Below are positions 7,005-16,249 of a stretch of DNA of 33,571 bases, piece after piece. The stretch is from JAFMDF01 sp039024375 (lineage in GTDB: Bacteria; Bacteroidota; Bacteroidia; Chitinophagales; Saprospiraceae). Below the pieces are notes generated by a model. That model was not told where the DNA came from and searched no databases. It saw only the letters and a list, made by a program, of their open reading frames with translations. Both the position numbers and the translations under genes were made by a program. Every line of letters starts with the position of its first letter. The stretch's first letter is position 1. The DNA lies in assembly GCA_039024375.1 (NCBI GenBank), contig JBCCQK010000023.1:1-33571 (forward strand), read 5' to 3'.

Positions 7005-8411
7005 CTAGCCTAAAATCGCCGCTCTCCTGTACGTAAAAAACACGCCCAAATTAAGCACCAAAAGACCAAAAATCAGAAGTCCCCATTCGGACATCGTTGG
7101 TATCGGAGCGGACGGGGTGCAAGCTTCCACCGTACAGATGGGTTGAAAGGTAGTTGGGTCAACCACTACTGGAGTCATCCCACCTTGACTTACGGATAGC
7201 GTAGGCTGTGCCCCCGAGGGTCGCCAAAATTCTAATTTATAAACCCCCGAAGTTCCTACTTCTGTAATTCTTGTACCATTTCCAGCACCCGTACTTAGCG
7301 TAGGAGTCATTAAAGTCCCCCCATTACACGGCACGTCGATAAAGAAATTACTCGCACTAGTTATTCGTAAGTCCAAACCACTTGCTAGCGTACCCGAAGC
7401 TGGAGCCGTCAACGTATCGTGAAAATAGGTGATGCCGCCACTCGTACAGTTCAGAGGGTCATCGCATTTACAAGGGTCGCCAAAAGTCAGTTTATTACCC
7501 GAAGCATAGGAAGGAGGACAGTTCTCCGCCATTCCCGATAAATTAATATTCAATCCCGCCCCACTTGTGCCTCCTGAATTGATGTAACCAAAGCAGAGTA
7601 AAGCATTCTTAGTACCTACCGCAGTGGGATTAAAAGATATGGTGAAAGTGGTGGAGCCGTTAGCCACAATTGTCGAACTGGGTTGGCTAGTTACGGTGAA
7701 ATCCGTAAAAGTTGGGTCGGTAGCAATTTGGTCAATGCTGACAATGTCTGCGTTGCCACAACCCGAGCTTAAGGTTATCGAATTACTATTTGGATTCCTA
7801 ATCGTAAATGTTTTGGTAATGGGCCCTTGGGTACAACTACCTAAGCTCACGGTACCCAAATTATTAGTTGAACCGTAACTGATAGGAGTGTTATCACAAG
7901 ACAAAGTTGGAATCGTGGATGATGAACCACCACCACCCGTAAAAACTCCCACATCGAAAAAAATATTGCATACTGGATTATTGGGGTCATCGCTTTGAAT
8001 GACTACGGTCGCATCTGCGTCATTATAGGTAGCGGGTGCGTTGTAGCTGACTTGAAAATGCGTTTCTTCGTTAGGGGCTAAACTACTTTTGGTCGGCTGC
8101 GACAGAATCGTAAGATCGCTATGACTACCAGCGGAAAGGGTTAAAGGTAAAGTTAAATTCAGCGTTGCGTCTCCTTCATTTTTAATACTCATCGTAAAAT
8201 CTCTGGAAGACTGTGTACCCGTATGAATGATGTAGTACTCGTAGCCGCAAGGCCAAAGATTAGAAAATCCATGATTATGGGTGCTTCCATGACCAGCTTG
8301 ACCTACGTGCCAAACGGTTAGATTGGCTTGTGCCGTAAGGGAAACTATTCCGACTGAGAATAGCGTAAAAAGAAGGATTAGGGATTTAATTGTTGTAAAT
8401 GACTTTCTCAT
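7005..8411 (-). CDS. Cell-surface protein with ASPM/choice-of-anchor-D-like repeats and IPTL-CTERM sorting signal
   Basis: A 468-residue secreted protein. The N-terminal signal peptide (about 1-27) ends at LTAQA. Two immunoglobulin-like regions (about 30-155 and 170-295) each contain FTMSIKNEGDATLNL-like or TFTIRNPNSNSITL-like strands and a SxTFxISFNP/HFQVSY strand, typical of choice-of-anchor D folds. Cysteine-rich loops follow. The C-terminus has IPTMSEWG (437-444), a hydrophobic helix (445-459) and RR (462-463), which is the IPTL-CTERM pattern used by exosortase-type sorting systems. It is probably exported and processed at the envelope. No exosortase is in the window. Confidence 0.85.
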   Translation of the reverse strand: MRKSFTTIKSLILLFTLFSVGIVSLTAQANLTVWHVGQAGHGSTHNHGFSNLWPCGYEYYIIHTGTQSSRDFTMSIKNEGDATLNLTLPLTLSAGSHSDLTILSQPTKSSLAPNEETHFQVSYNAPATYNDADATVVIQSDDPNNPVCNIFFDVGVFTGGGGSSSTIPTLSCDNTPISYGSTNNLGTVSLGSCTQGPITKTFTIRNPNSNSITLSSGCGNADIVSIDQIATDPTFTDFTVTSQPSSTIVANGSTTFTISFNPTAVGTKNALLCFGYINSGGTSGAGLNINLSGMAENCPPSYASGNKLTFGDPCKCDDPLNCTSGGITYFHDTLTAPASGTLASGLDLRITSASNFFIDVPCNGGTLMTPTLSTGAGNGTRITEVGTSGVYKLEFWRPSGAQPTLSVSQGGMTPVVVDPTTFQPICTVEACTPSAPIPTMSEWGLLIFGLLVLNLGVFFTYRRAAILG

Positions 8412-8650
8412 TAGATAAAGTGTTAAATTGAAATACTATAATTTGCGGAAGAACGGGTGAAGTTACCTAGTAATTTGAGCAGTAAAGCACTGCTGGCCAG
8501 AAATAAACCTAGATGCGTATAAGTCTAGAACTTCACAATAGCTATAAATCGGTAGGGAAAAGTGAATGTATTTACTATGTCAGATTAATGCAACACGAAG
8601 TTAAGTTAAAAGTAAAAGCCTTGCAAGTCAAAGGATAAAATAGCTAGATT
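8412..8650. other. Upstream region of the IPTL-CTERM gene, no clear feature
   Basis: This AT-rich stretch lies 5' of the minus-strand IPTL-CTERM gene and should hold its promoter. No good TAnnTTTG box at a suitable distance was found, and no open frame of note is seen. The foldback element starts at its right end. Confidence 0.4.
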
Positions 8651-8831
8651 CTTCTTGAGTAAGGGATGAGGAATTAAATAAATTACGCAAAATGACGAGG
8701 CTATTTTTTCTTTTAGCAAGGCAAATTTTTTCAGCATAGCCGTTGCTACGTTGGAAAAATTTAACGACGCTAAAAGGAAAAAGAGACCGTCAGATGTGTA
8801 GGTTATTTACTTCGTCATCCCTAAAAAGAAT
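8651..8831. repeat. Approximately 180-bp imperfect foldback (long palindrome)
   Basis: Reading inward from both ends gives nearly the same text. GGGATGAGGAATTAAATAA (from 8663) matches the reverse complement of the segment ending at 8821 (GGGATGACGAAGTAAATAA). Then come TGACG, a T-rich run with CTTTTAGC, an AAATTTTTTC block and GTAGC/ATAGC near the centre at about 8740. Arms are roughly 80-90 bp with scattered mismatches. It sits between the two-component system (3' end at 8851) and the surface-protein gene. It has no coding potential and resembles a non-autonomous foldback or MITE-like element. Confidence 0.7.
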
Positions 8832-8850
8832 TTAACTTACTTCTACCACT

Positions 8851-9564
8851 TTACTTACAAGTAGATAGTACTTCAAAAACAGTCGATTTATAGCTCTCAC
8901 CAATCGGAATCTCTATATCTCCTATTTCAATATCATATTTAGTGTAAGCCGTAATTTGTCCGAGGTGAACGATAAAAGAACGGTGAATTCTCAAGAAACG
9001 ATTGTCCAAAAGATTTTCAAAAGCCGTTATGCTGTGCTTTATGGTATGCGTTTCGGTGGGTAAGTGAATTTTAATGTAGTCTTTTAGGCTTTCGATGTAG
9101 AGAATATCAGCTAAATACAACTTGACTTGCTTACGGTCCTTGCGAATAAAAATATGACTTTTGTACAAATTGGGTTCCGACAAAGCCGTTGGTGGAGATA
9201 CTGTTGTTCGTTGTAAACTCAGAAATTTTTCGGTCGCTCGAAAAAATCGCTCAAAAGTAATGGGCTTCAATAGATAGTCCACGGCATTCAATTCGAAACC
9301 AGCGATAGCGTAGTCCCGATAGGCTGTAGTAAAAATAACGCTCGGTTTTTGGTGTAAATTTTTAAAGAAATCCGTCCCTTTTAAAACGGGCATTTCGATG
9401 TCTAAAAACAGCAGGTCAATGGATTCCATTTGCAAAATTTTTCTTGCGGCAAGCGCATTTTCGCAAGTGGCGACTAACTCAAAATCGGTCAATTGAGCCA
9501 AATGAGTAGCAATCAACTCCCTAGCGAGTTCCTCGTCGTCAATGATTAGGCATTTGTAGCTCAT
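8851..9564 (-). CDS. LytTR-family response regulator
   Basis: A 237-residue protein. The receiver domain covers about residues 1-120, with acidic residues D9-D10-E11, phosphoacceptor D55 in LLFLDIEMP, T79 in the FTTAY segment and the conserved lysine in YLLKPI. The C-terminal LytTR DNA-binding domain covers about 135-235, with FIRKDRKQVKLYLADILYIESLKDYIKIH and FLRIHRSFIVHL. It receives phosphate from the adjacent kinase and binds DNA. Its ATG overlaps the kinase stop by 4 nt, so the two are translationally coupled. The divergent OM receptor gene at 11094 is a possible target. Confidence 0.95.
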   Translation of the reverse strand: MSYKCLIIDDEELARELIATHLAQLTDFELVATCENALAARKILQMESIDLLFLDIEMPVLKGTDFFKNLHQKPSVIFTTAYRDYAIAGFELNAVDYLLKPITFERFFRATEKFLSLQRTTVSPPTALSEPNLYKSHIFIRKDRKQVKLYLADILYIESLKDYIKIHLPTETHTIKHSITAFENLLDNRFLRIHRSFIVHLGQITAYTKYDIEIGDIEIPIGESYKSTVFEVLSTCK

Positions 9565-10625
9565 TGTATTTGAATGTTAAGTTGGACTTTAAAACTATTT
9601 TCTGTCCTGTGGATGTCCAATTGATGCGCATTAGGATAAAGCAAGGCCAACTGTTTTTGTACGTTTTTCAAGCCAATTGCCTCCCCGTTGTGACTGCCAA
9701 TCGTTGCCGCTTTTGGTATCGTATTTTCAATCCTAAAGTCAATGGCATTAACTTTCGTGGTCAACTGAATATCAATCGTCGCCACTTGACTTTCTTCTTT
9801 TACACCGTGTTTAAACGCATTTTCAATAAAAGTTAACAGTAATAAAGGCGCTATTTTTATAGATTCGTGTAGCGCTGTATTAAAACGAATCGCCACTCGC
9901 TTGCCGTATCGTATTTTTTCTAAAGAAAGATAATCTTCAATCAAGTTGACTTCCTTTTCGACCGCTACGTACTTCTCATTACAACGATAGAGCATGTAGT
10001 CCAAAATACTCGATAATCTGCTAATGACATCAGGAGTTTTATCCGATTTTTTTATCGCCAAAGCGTACAAATTGTTTAAGGTATTAAACAGAAAATGCGG
10101 GTTCAATTGGTTTTTTAAGTTGCTCAATTCCACTATTGTTTTCTGCTCGCTGAGTTCGGATATTTTTTGCTGTTTTTGAAAATATTGAATGGCGATTAAG
10201 ATAATACCCGATGAAAAATAAGTAGCGGGGTTGATGAATAAGAAGGTTCTTACATCTAGCAGTCGTTCCCAAAAATTAGCCCCCTCGTAAGCAGCCAAAC
10301 AAGCAGCGTGGGTGTCGGGGTAAGTGGGTTCTAGGTAGCCCATTCGCCAAATCAGCACAATGGCTTGCAAAAAAGCCAGCACCCCTAAAAGAGATAGGAC
10401 CAATGTTTTTAAATTTTTGGTAGCCAAGTAGGTAGGAATAATGACTAACAGACAGGTGTAAGCTACCAGAAACTGCAAACTTACCTTAAAAGTATAAGTT
10501 GTCAGCGTTTCAACAATAGTAGAATGGTCGTCGCTATTCGCAATCGTGTAGCAAGCAAACACCGCTATCCAGAAAAACGTATGCTGGACAACTGGTCGTT
10601 GGAGATATTTTTTCACTTTTTTCAT
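9561..10625 (-). CDS. LytS/YehU-type sensor histidine kinase
   Basis: A 354-residue membrane kinase counted from ATG 10625. An upstream in-frame start at 10676 would add 17 residues but would precede the possible -7 box at 10631. Four hydrophobic segments (about 14-30, 47-65, 72-94 and 125-147) form the membrane part. A short coiled coil (about 150-172) leads to the His_kinase domain with phosphoacceptor H177 in NQLNPHFLFNTLNNL. The ATPase part has ENAFKHGV (N box) and IGLKNVQKQLALLYP (G2 box). No extracytoplasmic sensor domain is visible. It pairs with the LytTR regulator, whose gene overlaps it. Confidence 0.94.
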   Translation of the reverse strand: MKKVKKYLQRPVVQHTFFWIAVFACYTIANSDDHSTIVETLTTYTFKVSLQFLVAYTCLLVIIPTYLATKNLKTLVLSLLGVLAFLQAIVLIWRMGYLEPTYPDTHAACLAAYEGANFWERLLDVRTFLFINPATYFSSGIILIAIQYFQKQQKISELSEQKTIVELSNLKNQLNPHFLFNTLNNLYALAIKKSDKTPDVISRLSSILDYMLYRCNEKYVAVEKEVNLIEDYLSLEKIRYGKRVAIRFNTALHESIKIAPLLLLTFIENAFKHGVKEESQVATIDIQLTTKVNAIDFRIENTIPKAATIGSHNGEAIGLKNVQKQLALLYPNAHQLDIHRTENSFKVQLNIQIQ

Positions 10626-10630
10626 TCTTA

Positions 10631-10638
10631 CAAATATA
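10631..10638 (-). promoter_or_regulatory. Candidate -7 box (TATATTTG) for the kinase-regulator operon
   Basis: The minus strand reads TATATTTG, an exact TAnnTTTG match, only 5 nt before the ATG at 10625. Use of this box would give a leaderless or nearly leaderless mRNA and would rule out the upstream start codon. No -33 element was found, so this may be chance. Confidence 0.3.
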
Positions 10639-11048
10639 CCTTCAAAAAAGCGGTCATTTTTTCTCGTACCTACCAATCGTTATTTACTGCCAACGGATAC
10701 CCGTTTTTAGGCGACGAATCCGTTTTTCCTTGTCCATCTACCCTCATCTCCTGTTCGGCTACTATTTAAAATCCGTGCGGTTTCGCCCACTAAATTTGGT
10801 AAAAATTACGAATAAATCGGTCTAAACGGTTTCTAATTATAATGCAAAACCGTTACTGCCTCCCTTTTCTGGCTTTACTGAATGAGATTGTGAAATCTTG
10901 GGTCAGTAAAAATTTACGACTGACAAAAAACACCATAACTACTCAGCACTCACTTTTTTTACCACAAAGGAATGGAGTCCACAAACTGCATGAAGTTTCT
11001 TTTTCGAGCGCAGATTTGACAAATTCCTTTACACCCTCTACACATTAG
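10639..11048. other. Divergent intergenic region between the two-component system and the OM receptor gene
   Basis: About 400 bp with no convincing gene; a 68-codon plus-strand frame at 10842-11048 has no recognisable features. It contains an exact inverted repeat TTTACTGA (10874-10881) / TCAGTAAA (10903-10910) centred in the gap, a plausible operator. Both divergent promoters should be here or at its edges. Confidence 0.4.
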
Positions 11049-11079
11049 TTGAAGAAATCACGGGTGCTGAATAGTTTTA
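11049..11079 (+). promoter_or_regulatory. Candidate promoter (TTGA-N19-TAGTTTTA)
   Basis: TTGA at 11049-11052 and TAGTTTTA at 11072-11079 are spaced by 19 bp, a fair match to the Bacteroidota consensus with the last base of the -7 box deviating. Transcription would begin a few bases before the ATG at 11094, which favours that start over the TTG at 11049. Confidence 0.35.
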
Positions 11080-11093
11080 AAACATCTAAAATC

Positions 11094-13478
11094 ATGAAAA
11101 AATTAATCGCCATTGCTTGCCTCCTCAACTTGGCTTACTCAAGTCTCGCCCAAATCAATTACGCCGTCAAAGGAACGATTAGAACTACCGATAATACCTT
11201 GCCAAGTGGAAATATTATCGCCCTCAACGCAGCAGATTCTACTTTTATCAAAGGAGATTTCTTTTTGGACGGCACTTTTGAACTGTCCGATTTAACCCAA
11301 GAGAAGGTCCTGCTACAATTCTCATCTTTAGAGTTTACGGACCACTTTGTAGCGGTTCAGTATAATCAAGAAGCTGTGATTGATTTAGGGATGATTAGCG
11401 TGAAAAACGGAGGCGTTGCCCTCGATGAAGTGGTGGTAAAAGGGAAACGTCCCGTTTATCGGCAACGAGACGACGGGACGCTGGAAGTATTGATTCAAAA
11501 TACCACGTTGGCGGCCAGCAATTCTGTCAACGAAATTTTGCAAAGAACACCCGATGTGATACTGGACGAAAACGGGCAAATCAGTGTCTTTGGCAAAGGA
11601 AATGTTATTTTCTATCTGAACGGCAAGCGTATTTTTAACAACCAATTAGCCCTAATTATACCCACCAACATCAAAAAAATAGAAGTCATTCGGAATCCCT
11701 CCGCTAAGTACGACGCCGACGGGGCTGCCGTCATTCAGATTACAACCATCGACAGCGCCGACGATGGCTACCAAGCGACCGTCAAGCAAAACGTAACGTA
11801 TTCGGATTTTGGCGGAACGAACACCAATACTAGTATCAATTTCAATCAAAAAAATGGTCGATGGAGTACCAATGGATTTTATGCGCTACAACTGGGAAAA
11901 GACCGAGAATTACTCTACACCACCAGAAATCGAACATCAGAGAATACCTTTTTAGAAACCGATGTTACAACGGATTGGCAACGACGAATGGACAATTTTT
12001 CTACTTATGGAATAGGAGTTCAATTGGATGGACAAGGGCAAAGCTATACGTCTTTGGAATATACAGGATTTTACGAAAAATTGGGCGGTCAGCAATTGAG
12101 CTTTAACGAAATCGAAGACGATTTGGGCGTCAATTTCTACGAAAGCACCATGAAATTGAACGAAAAACAGACCAATCACACGCTATCGTTGAATCATCAG
12201 CAAAGCTTTGATACCCTCGGCACTGCGCTTTTTTTAGGAGGGCAATATGCCAATTTCACCAACGGACAAAACAACTTTATCGAAGAACAGAATCAAGGGG
12301 TCAGTGGCAGCAATAATCGACGACTTCAGAATATCTTCGATTTGAACATTGATATTTATTCAGCACAAGCGGACTTCACTAAAATATTCGCCAACAAAAA
12401 CAGTCTGGAAATGGGCGTAAAATACAGTCTCGTTAAAAATGGTTCTGATTTAGATTTTAAGGTTTCAACCGAAGAAGGAATCTTTGAATCGGACCCCCAA
12501 TTATCTAACTTTTTTCGCTACGATGAATCCATCAGCGCAGGGTACTTTAGTTTTCAAGGACAATTGCCTAACGACTTCAACTATGCTTTAGGATTAAGAG
12601 GAGAATGGACAAACTACGAACTATTAGTATCTAATCAACAGGAAGCGATTCAGGACCACTATCTAAATCTGTTTCCCAATATTTCGCTCAACCGACGATT
12701 TTCGGATAAATTCAGTCTGAACTTTGCCTATACCGCAAGTATTGCCCGTGCTGGCTACCAAGATTTGAGTCCTGTCCTAATTTATCAAGACCCTTATACG
12801 TCTATTCAAGGAAACCCAAACTTGATTCCCGAAAAACGACATATTTTTGAGCTAATCAGCCAAATCAATCAGTGGGATGTAAAAATTGGCTATCAGTACA
12901 TGAACGACCCTTTTGGCGGTCGAGCTATCCGTGGAGATACTGATAAAAGCTATGTATTGAAGGCCGTTAATTACGAATCGTTGCAACTATACTACGCCTC
13001 TGTTTCTAAAACCTTTAGTAATAAATGGTGGACTTCTCAAAATACGCTCAATGTGCGACAGATTGACATTCGGGAAAGCGTACTGGATGCCGAACGGGTC
13101 GAACCAAGACCGAATCTTTATTTTTATACACATAATACATTCAAAGTACAAGACCTATTCAACGTCGAAGTATTTTTCTGGTATTTGAATGATTATTTAA
13201 CGGGCATTACCCACCGTCAACAGCGACATAGTTTGGGCTTTACGCTCGAAAAATCGTTCTTCGATAATTCCCTAAAATGCCGATTAATCGCCAACGATAT
13301 TTTCCACAAAAACATTGCGGCGGGTGATTACGCTGTCGGCCAAACGGACATTTATTTCAATCGCCGTTGGACTACCAATACTTACCAATTATCCGTTCTT
13401 TATAATTTTGGTCGGTTAAAGAAATCTGGTTTTAAAAATAAGGCGATTGGGGCATCGGAAAGCGGTCGAGTGCGATAG
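11094..13478 (+). CDS. TonB-dependent-receptor-like outer membrane protein (OMP_b-brl_3 type)
   Basis: A 794-residue outer membrane protein when started at ATG 11094, which gives a normal signal peptide (MKKLIAIACLLNLAYSSLAQ). A carboxypeptidase-regulatory-like beta-sandwich follows (about 22-115). Next comes a plug-type region with DEVVVKGKRP, SVNEILQRTPDVILDENGQISV and IKKIEVIRNPSAKYDADGAAVIQI (about 118-225). The rest is a long barrel with many aromatic-rich strands; its last residues are polar rather than the usual terminal F. No TonB box was clearly seen. It could import a ligand or act as a surface receptor. It is divergent from a LytTR two-component system, a common pairing in this phylum. 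Confidence 0.85.
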   Translation: MKKLIAIACLLNLAYSSLAQINYAVKGTIRTTDNTLPSGNIIALNAADSTFIKGDFFLDGTFELSDLTQEKVLLQFSSLEFTDHFVAVQYNQEAVIDLGMISVKNGGVALDEVVVKGKRPVYRQRDDGTLEVLIQNTTLAASNSVNEILQRTPDVILDENGQISVFGKGNVIFYLNGKRIFNNQLALIIPTNIKKIEVIRNPSAKYDADGAAVIQITTIDSADDGYQATVKQNVTYSDFGGTNTNTSINFNQKNGRWSTNGFYALQLGKDRELLYTTRNRTSENTFLETDVTTDWQRRMDNFSTYGIGVQLDGQGQSYTSLEYTGFYEKLGGQQLSFNEIEDDLGVNFYESTMKLNEKQTNHTLSLNHQQSFDTLGTALFLGGQYANFTNGQNNFIEEQNQGVSGSNNRRLQNIFDLNIDIYSAQADFTKIFANKNSLEMGVKYSLVKNGSDLDFKVSTEEGIFESDPQLSNFFRYDESISAGYFSFQGQLPNDFNYALGLRGEWTNYELLVSNQQEAIQDHYLNLFPNISLNRRFSDKFSLNFAYTASIARAGYQDLSPVLIYQDPYTSIQGNPNLIPEKRHIFELISQINQWDVKIGYQYMNDPFGGRAIRGDTDKSYVLKAVNYESLQLYYASVSKTFSNKWWTSQNTLNVRQIDIRESVLDAERVEPRPNLYFYTHNTFKVQDLFNVEVFFWYLNDYLTGITHRQQRHSLGFTLEKSFFDNSLKCRLIANDIFHKNIAAGDYAVGQTDIYFNRRWTTNTYQLSVLYNFGRLKKSGFKNKAIGASESGRVR

Positions 13479-13567
13479 TTGAGTGAATTTACTCCATCGC
13501 TTAGTAGTTAGACGTTCCCAACATTTTTAATTATCTTGCTGCCCAATTTGTTACTAAAATCACTAGC

Positions 13568-16069
13568 ATGGTAATTATGAAATCAACATTGACTGTTTTA
13601 TTTTCTTTTGTTTTAGGAACAATACTACTGGGGCAAATTCAATCCCCCGATAACTTTTTTTCCGAAAAATTGGGCGAGCATTTTTATCCGCACCACCTAA
13701 TCATTGATTATTTTGAGCATATTGCCGAGAAAAGCGACCAAGTCGAACTCGTCGAATACGGTCGAACCAATCAAAATCGGCCACTAGTGTTAGCCTACAT
13801 TTCTTCGGAAGAAAATATAGCTAACTTAGAAGCGATTCGCACCAATAATTTGAAGCGCACTGGCTTAGTGGAAGGTAAGGCGACGGACGATAATACCGCC
13901 ATTATTTGGCTCAATTTTGCGGTACACGGCAACGAAGCAAGCTGTCCCAACGCAGCGGTTAAGACCATTTATGACCTCGTAGGAAATCCTTTCGAAGATA
14001 TGCAAAAATGGTTAGACAATACGATAATTATCATCGACCCCGCAGCTAATCCTGATGGCTACTCCCGTTATACGCACTGGAATAGAAATGTGTCACACAA
14101 TATCTTGAATACTAACCCAATCTCTAGAGAACACCAAGAGCCTTGGCCAGGCGGGCGGGTCAATCATTACTTGTTTGATTTGAACCGAGATTGGGCATGG
14201 GCCACGCAATTGGAAAGTCAACAGCGAATTCCGTACTATCGACAATGGATGCCCCATATTTTAGTAGATTTTCACGAACAGGGCTATAACAGTCCCTATT
14301 ACTTTGCCCCCGCCGCCGCTCCTTTCCACGAGTATATTACGGATTGGCAGGCTGATTTTCAAACCGAAATTGGTCTAAATAACGCTAAGTACTTTGACGA
14401 ACAGGGCTGGCTATATTTTACCAAAGAACGGTTCGATTTGCTATACCCAAGTTATGGCGACACTTACCCAACTTTTAATGGCTCCATCGGTATGACCTAC
14501 GAACAGGCAGGCCACAGTCGTGCGGGGAAAGGCATTGATTTGGAAAATGGGGATACGCTAAAACTGATTGACCGAATTAACCACCACGCCATGGCGGCCA
14601 AGTCCACTATTGAAATAGGGGCTACTAATGCCGATAAATTAATTCAGAATTTTACCGATTATTTTCAAAAAGCAACAAAAAAACCGCAGGGCAAATACGC
14701 TACTTACGTCATTTCGGGCAGCAACTCGGAAGACAAAATCAAGCGGTTGGTGCGTATTTTAGATTTGCACCAAATCCAGTACGGGCGAAGCACGAAGCGA
14801 CAAAAGGTAAAAGGATTTGACTATGTTACAGGAAAAGAAAGTGAACTACAATTATCCGACAACGACCTCATTATTAGCGCCTATCAACCCATGTCCGTTT
14901 TGGCGCAAGTACTGTTTGACCCCGAAACGATGGTCGAAGATTCGATTACTTATGATATTACCGCTTGGTCCTTACCTTATGCGCACGGTCTCCAAGCTTA
15001 CGCCACTACGCAAAAAATCATCCCCGACGCGAGCTATGACTTTGCTTTCCCAATGCCGGAGGTGGTGGATGATAATCCGTACAGTTATATTTTCAAGTGG
15101 CAATCATTGGATGACGCAGCGTTGGTGGCGGGTCTATTGAAAAAAGGAGTAAAAGTACGAGCAGCGACAAATCCATTTACCATCAATGACATAGATTACT
15201 CGGCGGGAAGTTTGATGGTTAATCGGAGTGATAACAAACACTTAGGCGACCAATATGATGAGACGATTCAAGCAGTCGCCGCCAAATTTCAGCGAAAATT
15301 AACAACGACGACGACGGGCTTTTCCCAAAAGGGCGCTGACTTTGGTTCGGGGCAAATGACCTTACTCCACGCACCAAAAGTACTCGTAGTTTACGGCGAC
15401 CGAGTGCGTACTAATTCTTACGGACAAGTGTGGCATTATTTCGAAAAAACCATTCAATATCCGTTCACAGCGGTTGAAAATAGCCAATTGAGTCGCATTA
15501 ACTTATCCGATTTTAACACCATTATTATGACCGACGGCAGCTACGCCAACGTGGAAGATAATCTGAGCGGATGGATTCGAAATGGTGGTAAATTGATTGC
15601 GATTGGTCGAGCGGTCAGCAGCGTAGCGAGTGGTAAAGATTTTATTTTAAAGGAAAAAAAGGACGAAGAGAAAAAGGCGGATAGTTTAGCAGCTAAGATT
15701 AGACAATACGCTAATCAAGAGCGAGATTTTATCAAGAGTTTTATTCCCGGTGCCATTTTCAAACTTAAAGTGGACAACACCCATCCTCTGGCTTACGGCT
15801 TGCCCGACTACTATTTTACATTAAAAACAACTAGTCGAAATTATGAAGTGAGCAAAGACTTGTGGAACGTGGGCTATATTGATAAGCAGCCGATGTACAA
15901 AGGGTTTGTTGGTTCGAAAGCCATTCAAAAAGTGGAAGAATCGGTAGTCTTCGCTACGCAATCCATGGGCAGAGGGGAAGTGGTTTATTTGGTGGATAAT
16001 CCACTTTACAGAGCATTTTGGGAACAAGGGACTTTTGTGATGAGTAATGCTCTGTTTATGGTACACTGA
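13568..16069 (+). CDS. Secreted M14-family zinc carboxypeptidase with C-terminal GATase1-like region
   Basis: 833 residues with a signal peptide (about 1-25; a start at ATG 13577 is equally possible). The M14 catalytic domain covers about 35-350. The zinc ligands are H120 and E123 in HGNE and H236 in VDFHEQG. N161PDG and D204LNRDW are substrate-binding motifs, and E312 in TYEQAG is the likely catalytic glutamate. All key residues are present, so it should be active. A second region (about 615-830) with VLVVYGDR, IIMTDGSY and IRNGGKLIAIGRA resembles the inactive GATase1-like domain found in long M14 proteins. It probably trims peptides in the periplasm or outside the cell. Confidence 0.92.
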   Translation: MVIMKSTLTVLFSFVLGTILLGQIQSPDNFFSEKLGEHFYPHHLIIDYFEHIAEKSDQVELVEYGRTNQNRPLVLAYISSEENIANLEAIRTNNLKRTGLVEGKATDDNTAIIWLNFAVHGNEASCPNAAVKTIYDLVGNPFEDMQKWLDNTIIIIDPAANPDGYSRYTHWNRNVSHNILNTNPISREHQEPWPGGRVNHYLFDLNRDWAWATQLESQQRIPYYRQWMPHILVDFHEQGYNSPYYFAPAAAPFHEYITDWQADFQTEIGLNNAKYFDEQGWLYFTKERFDLLYPSYGDTYPTFNGSIGMTYEQAGHSRAGKGIDLENGDTLKLIDRINHHAMAAKSTIEIGATNADKLIQNFTDYFQKATKKPQGKYATYVISGSNSEDKIKRLVRILDLHQIQYGRSTKRQKVKGFDYVTGKESELQLSDNDLIISAYQPMSVLAQVLFDPETMVEDSITYDITAWSLPYAHGLQAYATTQKIIPDASYDFAFPMPEVVDDNPYSYIFKWQSLDDAALVAGLLKKGVKVRAATNPFTINDIDYSAGSLMVNRSDNKHLGDQYDETIQAVAAKFQRKLTTTTTGFSQKGADFGSGQMTLLHAPKVLVVYGDRVRTNSYGQVWHYFEKTIQYPFTAVENSQLSRINLSDFNTIIMTDGSYANVEDNLSGWIRNGGKLIAIGRAVSSVASGKDFILKEKKDEEKKADSLAAKIRQYANQERDFIKSFIPGAIFKLKVDNTHPLAYGLPDYYFTLKTTSRNYEVSKDLWNVGYIDKQPMYKGFVGSKAIQKVEESVVFATQSMGRGEVVYLVDNPLYRAFWEQGTFVMSNALFMVH

Positions 16070-16116
16070 CCGTAATTCTCATAGCTTTGAGAAGTCAAAT
16101 ATCGAAGAAGGGCATT

Positions 16117-16143
16117 CCTTCCAGCACTTCGAGTGCAGGAAGG
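16117..16143. terminator. Strong hairpin after the M14 peptidase gene
   Basis: CCTTCC-a-GCACT, a TCG loop, then AGTGC-a-GGAAGG form a near-perfect 27-nt hairpin 48 nt after the peptidase stop. No U-rich tail follows on the plus strand, so it may stabilise the 3' end or terminate with help rather than act as a classical intrinsic terminator. Confidence 0.5.
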
Positions 16144-16207
16144 ACTCTACCACTCTATGTTAAAATGATACCATTATATAAGGGATTAATCAGTTCAAAA
16201 AAAGGAG

Positions 16208-16215
16208 TATCTTTG
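16208..16215 (+). promoter_or_regulatory. Candidate -7 box (TATCTTTG) for the Rpn-family gene
   Basis: TATCTTTG is an exact TAnnTTTG match located 35 nt before the ATG at 16250, and identical to the -7 box of the metF promoter. The -33 region (about 16185) is AT-rich without a clear TTTG. Confidence 0.4.
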
Positions 16216-16249
16216 TTAGTGAGTAGCTCATTACCAAAATTCCATATTC

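Noticed and set aside
10842..11048. 68-codon plus-strand open frame before the OM receptor gene
   Set aside because: No signal peptide, family motif or good composition; it overlaps the putative operator and promoter region of the divergent gap.
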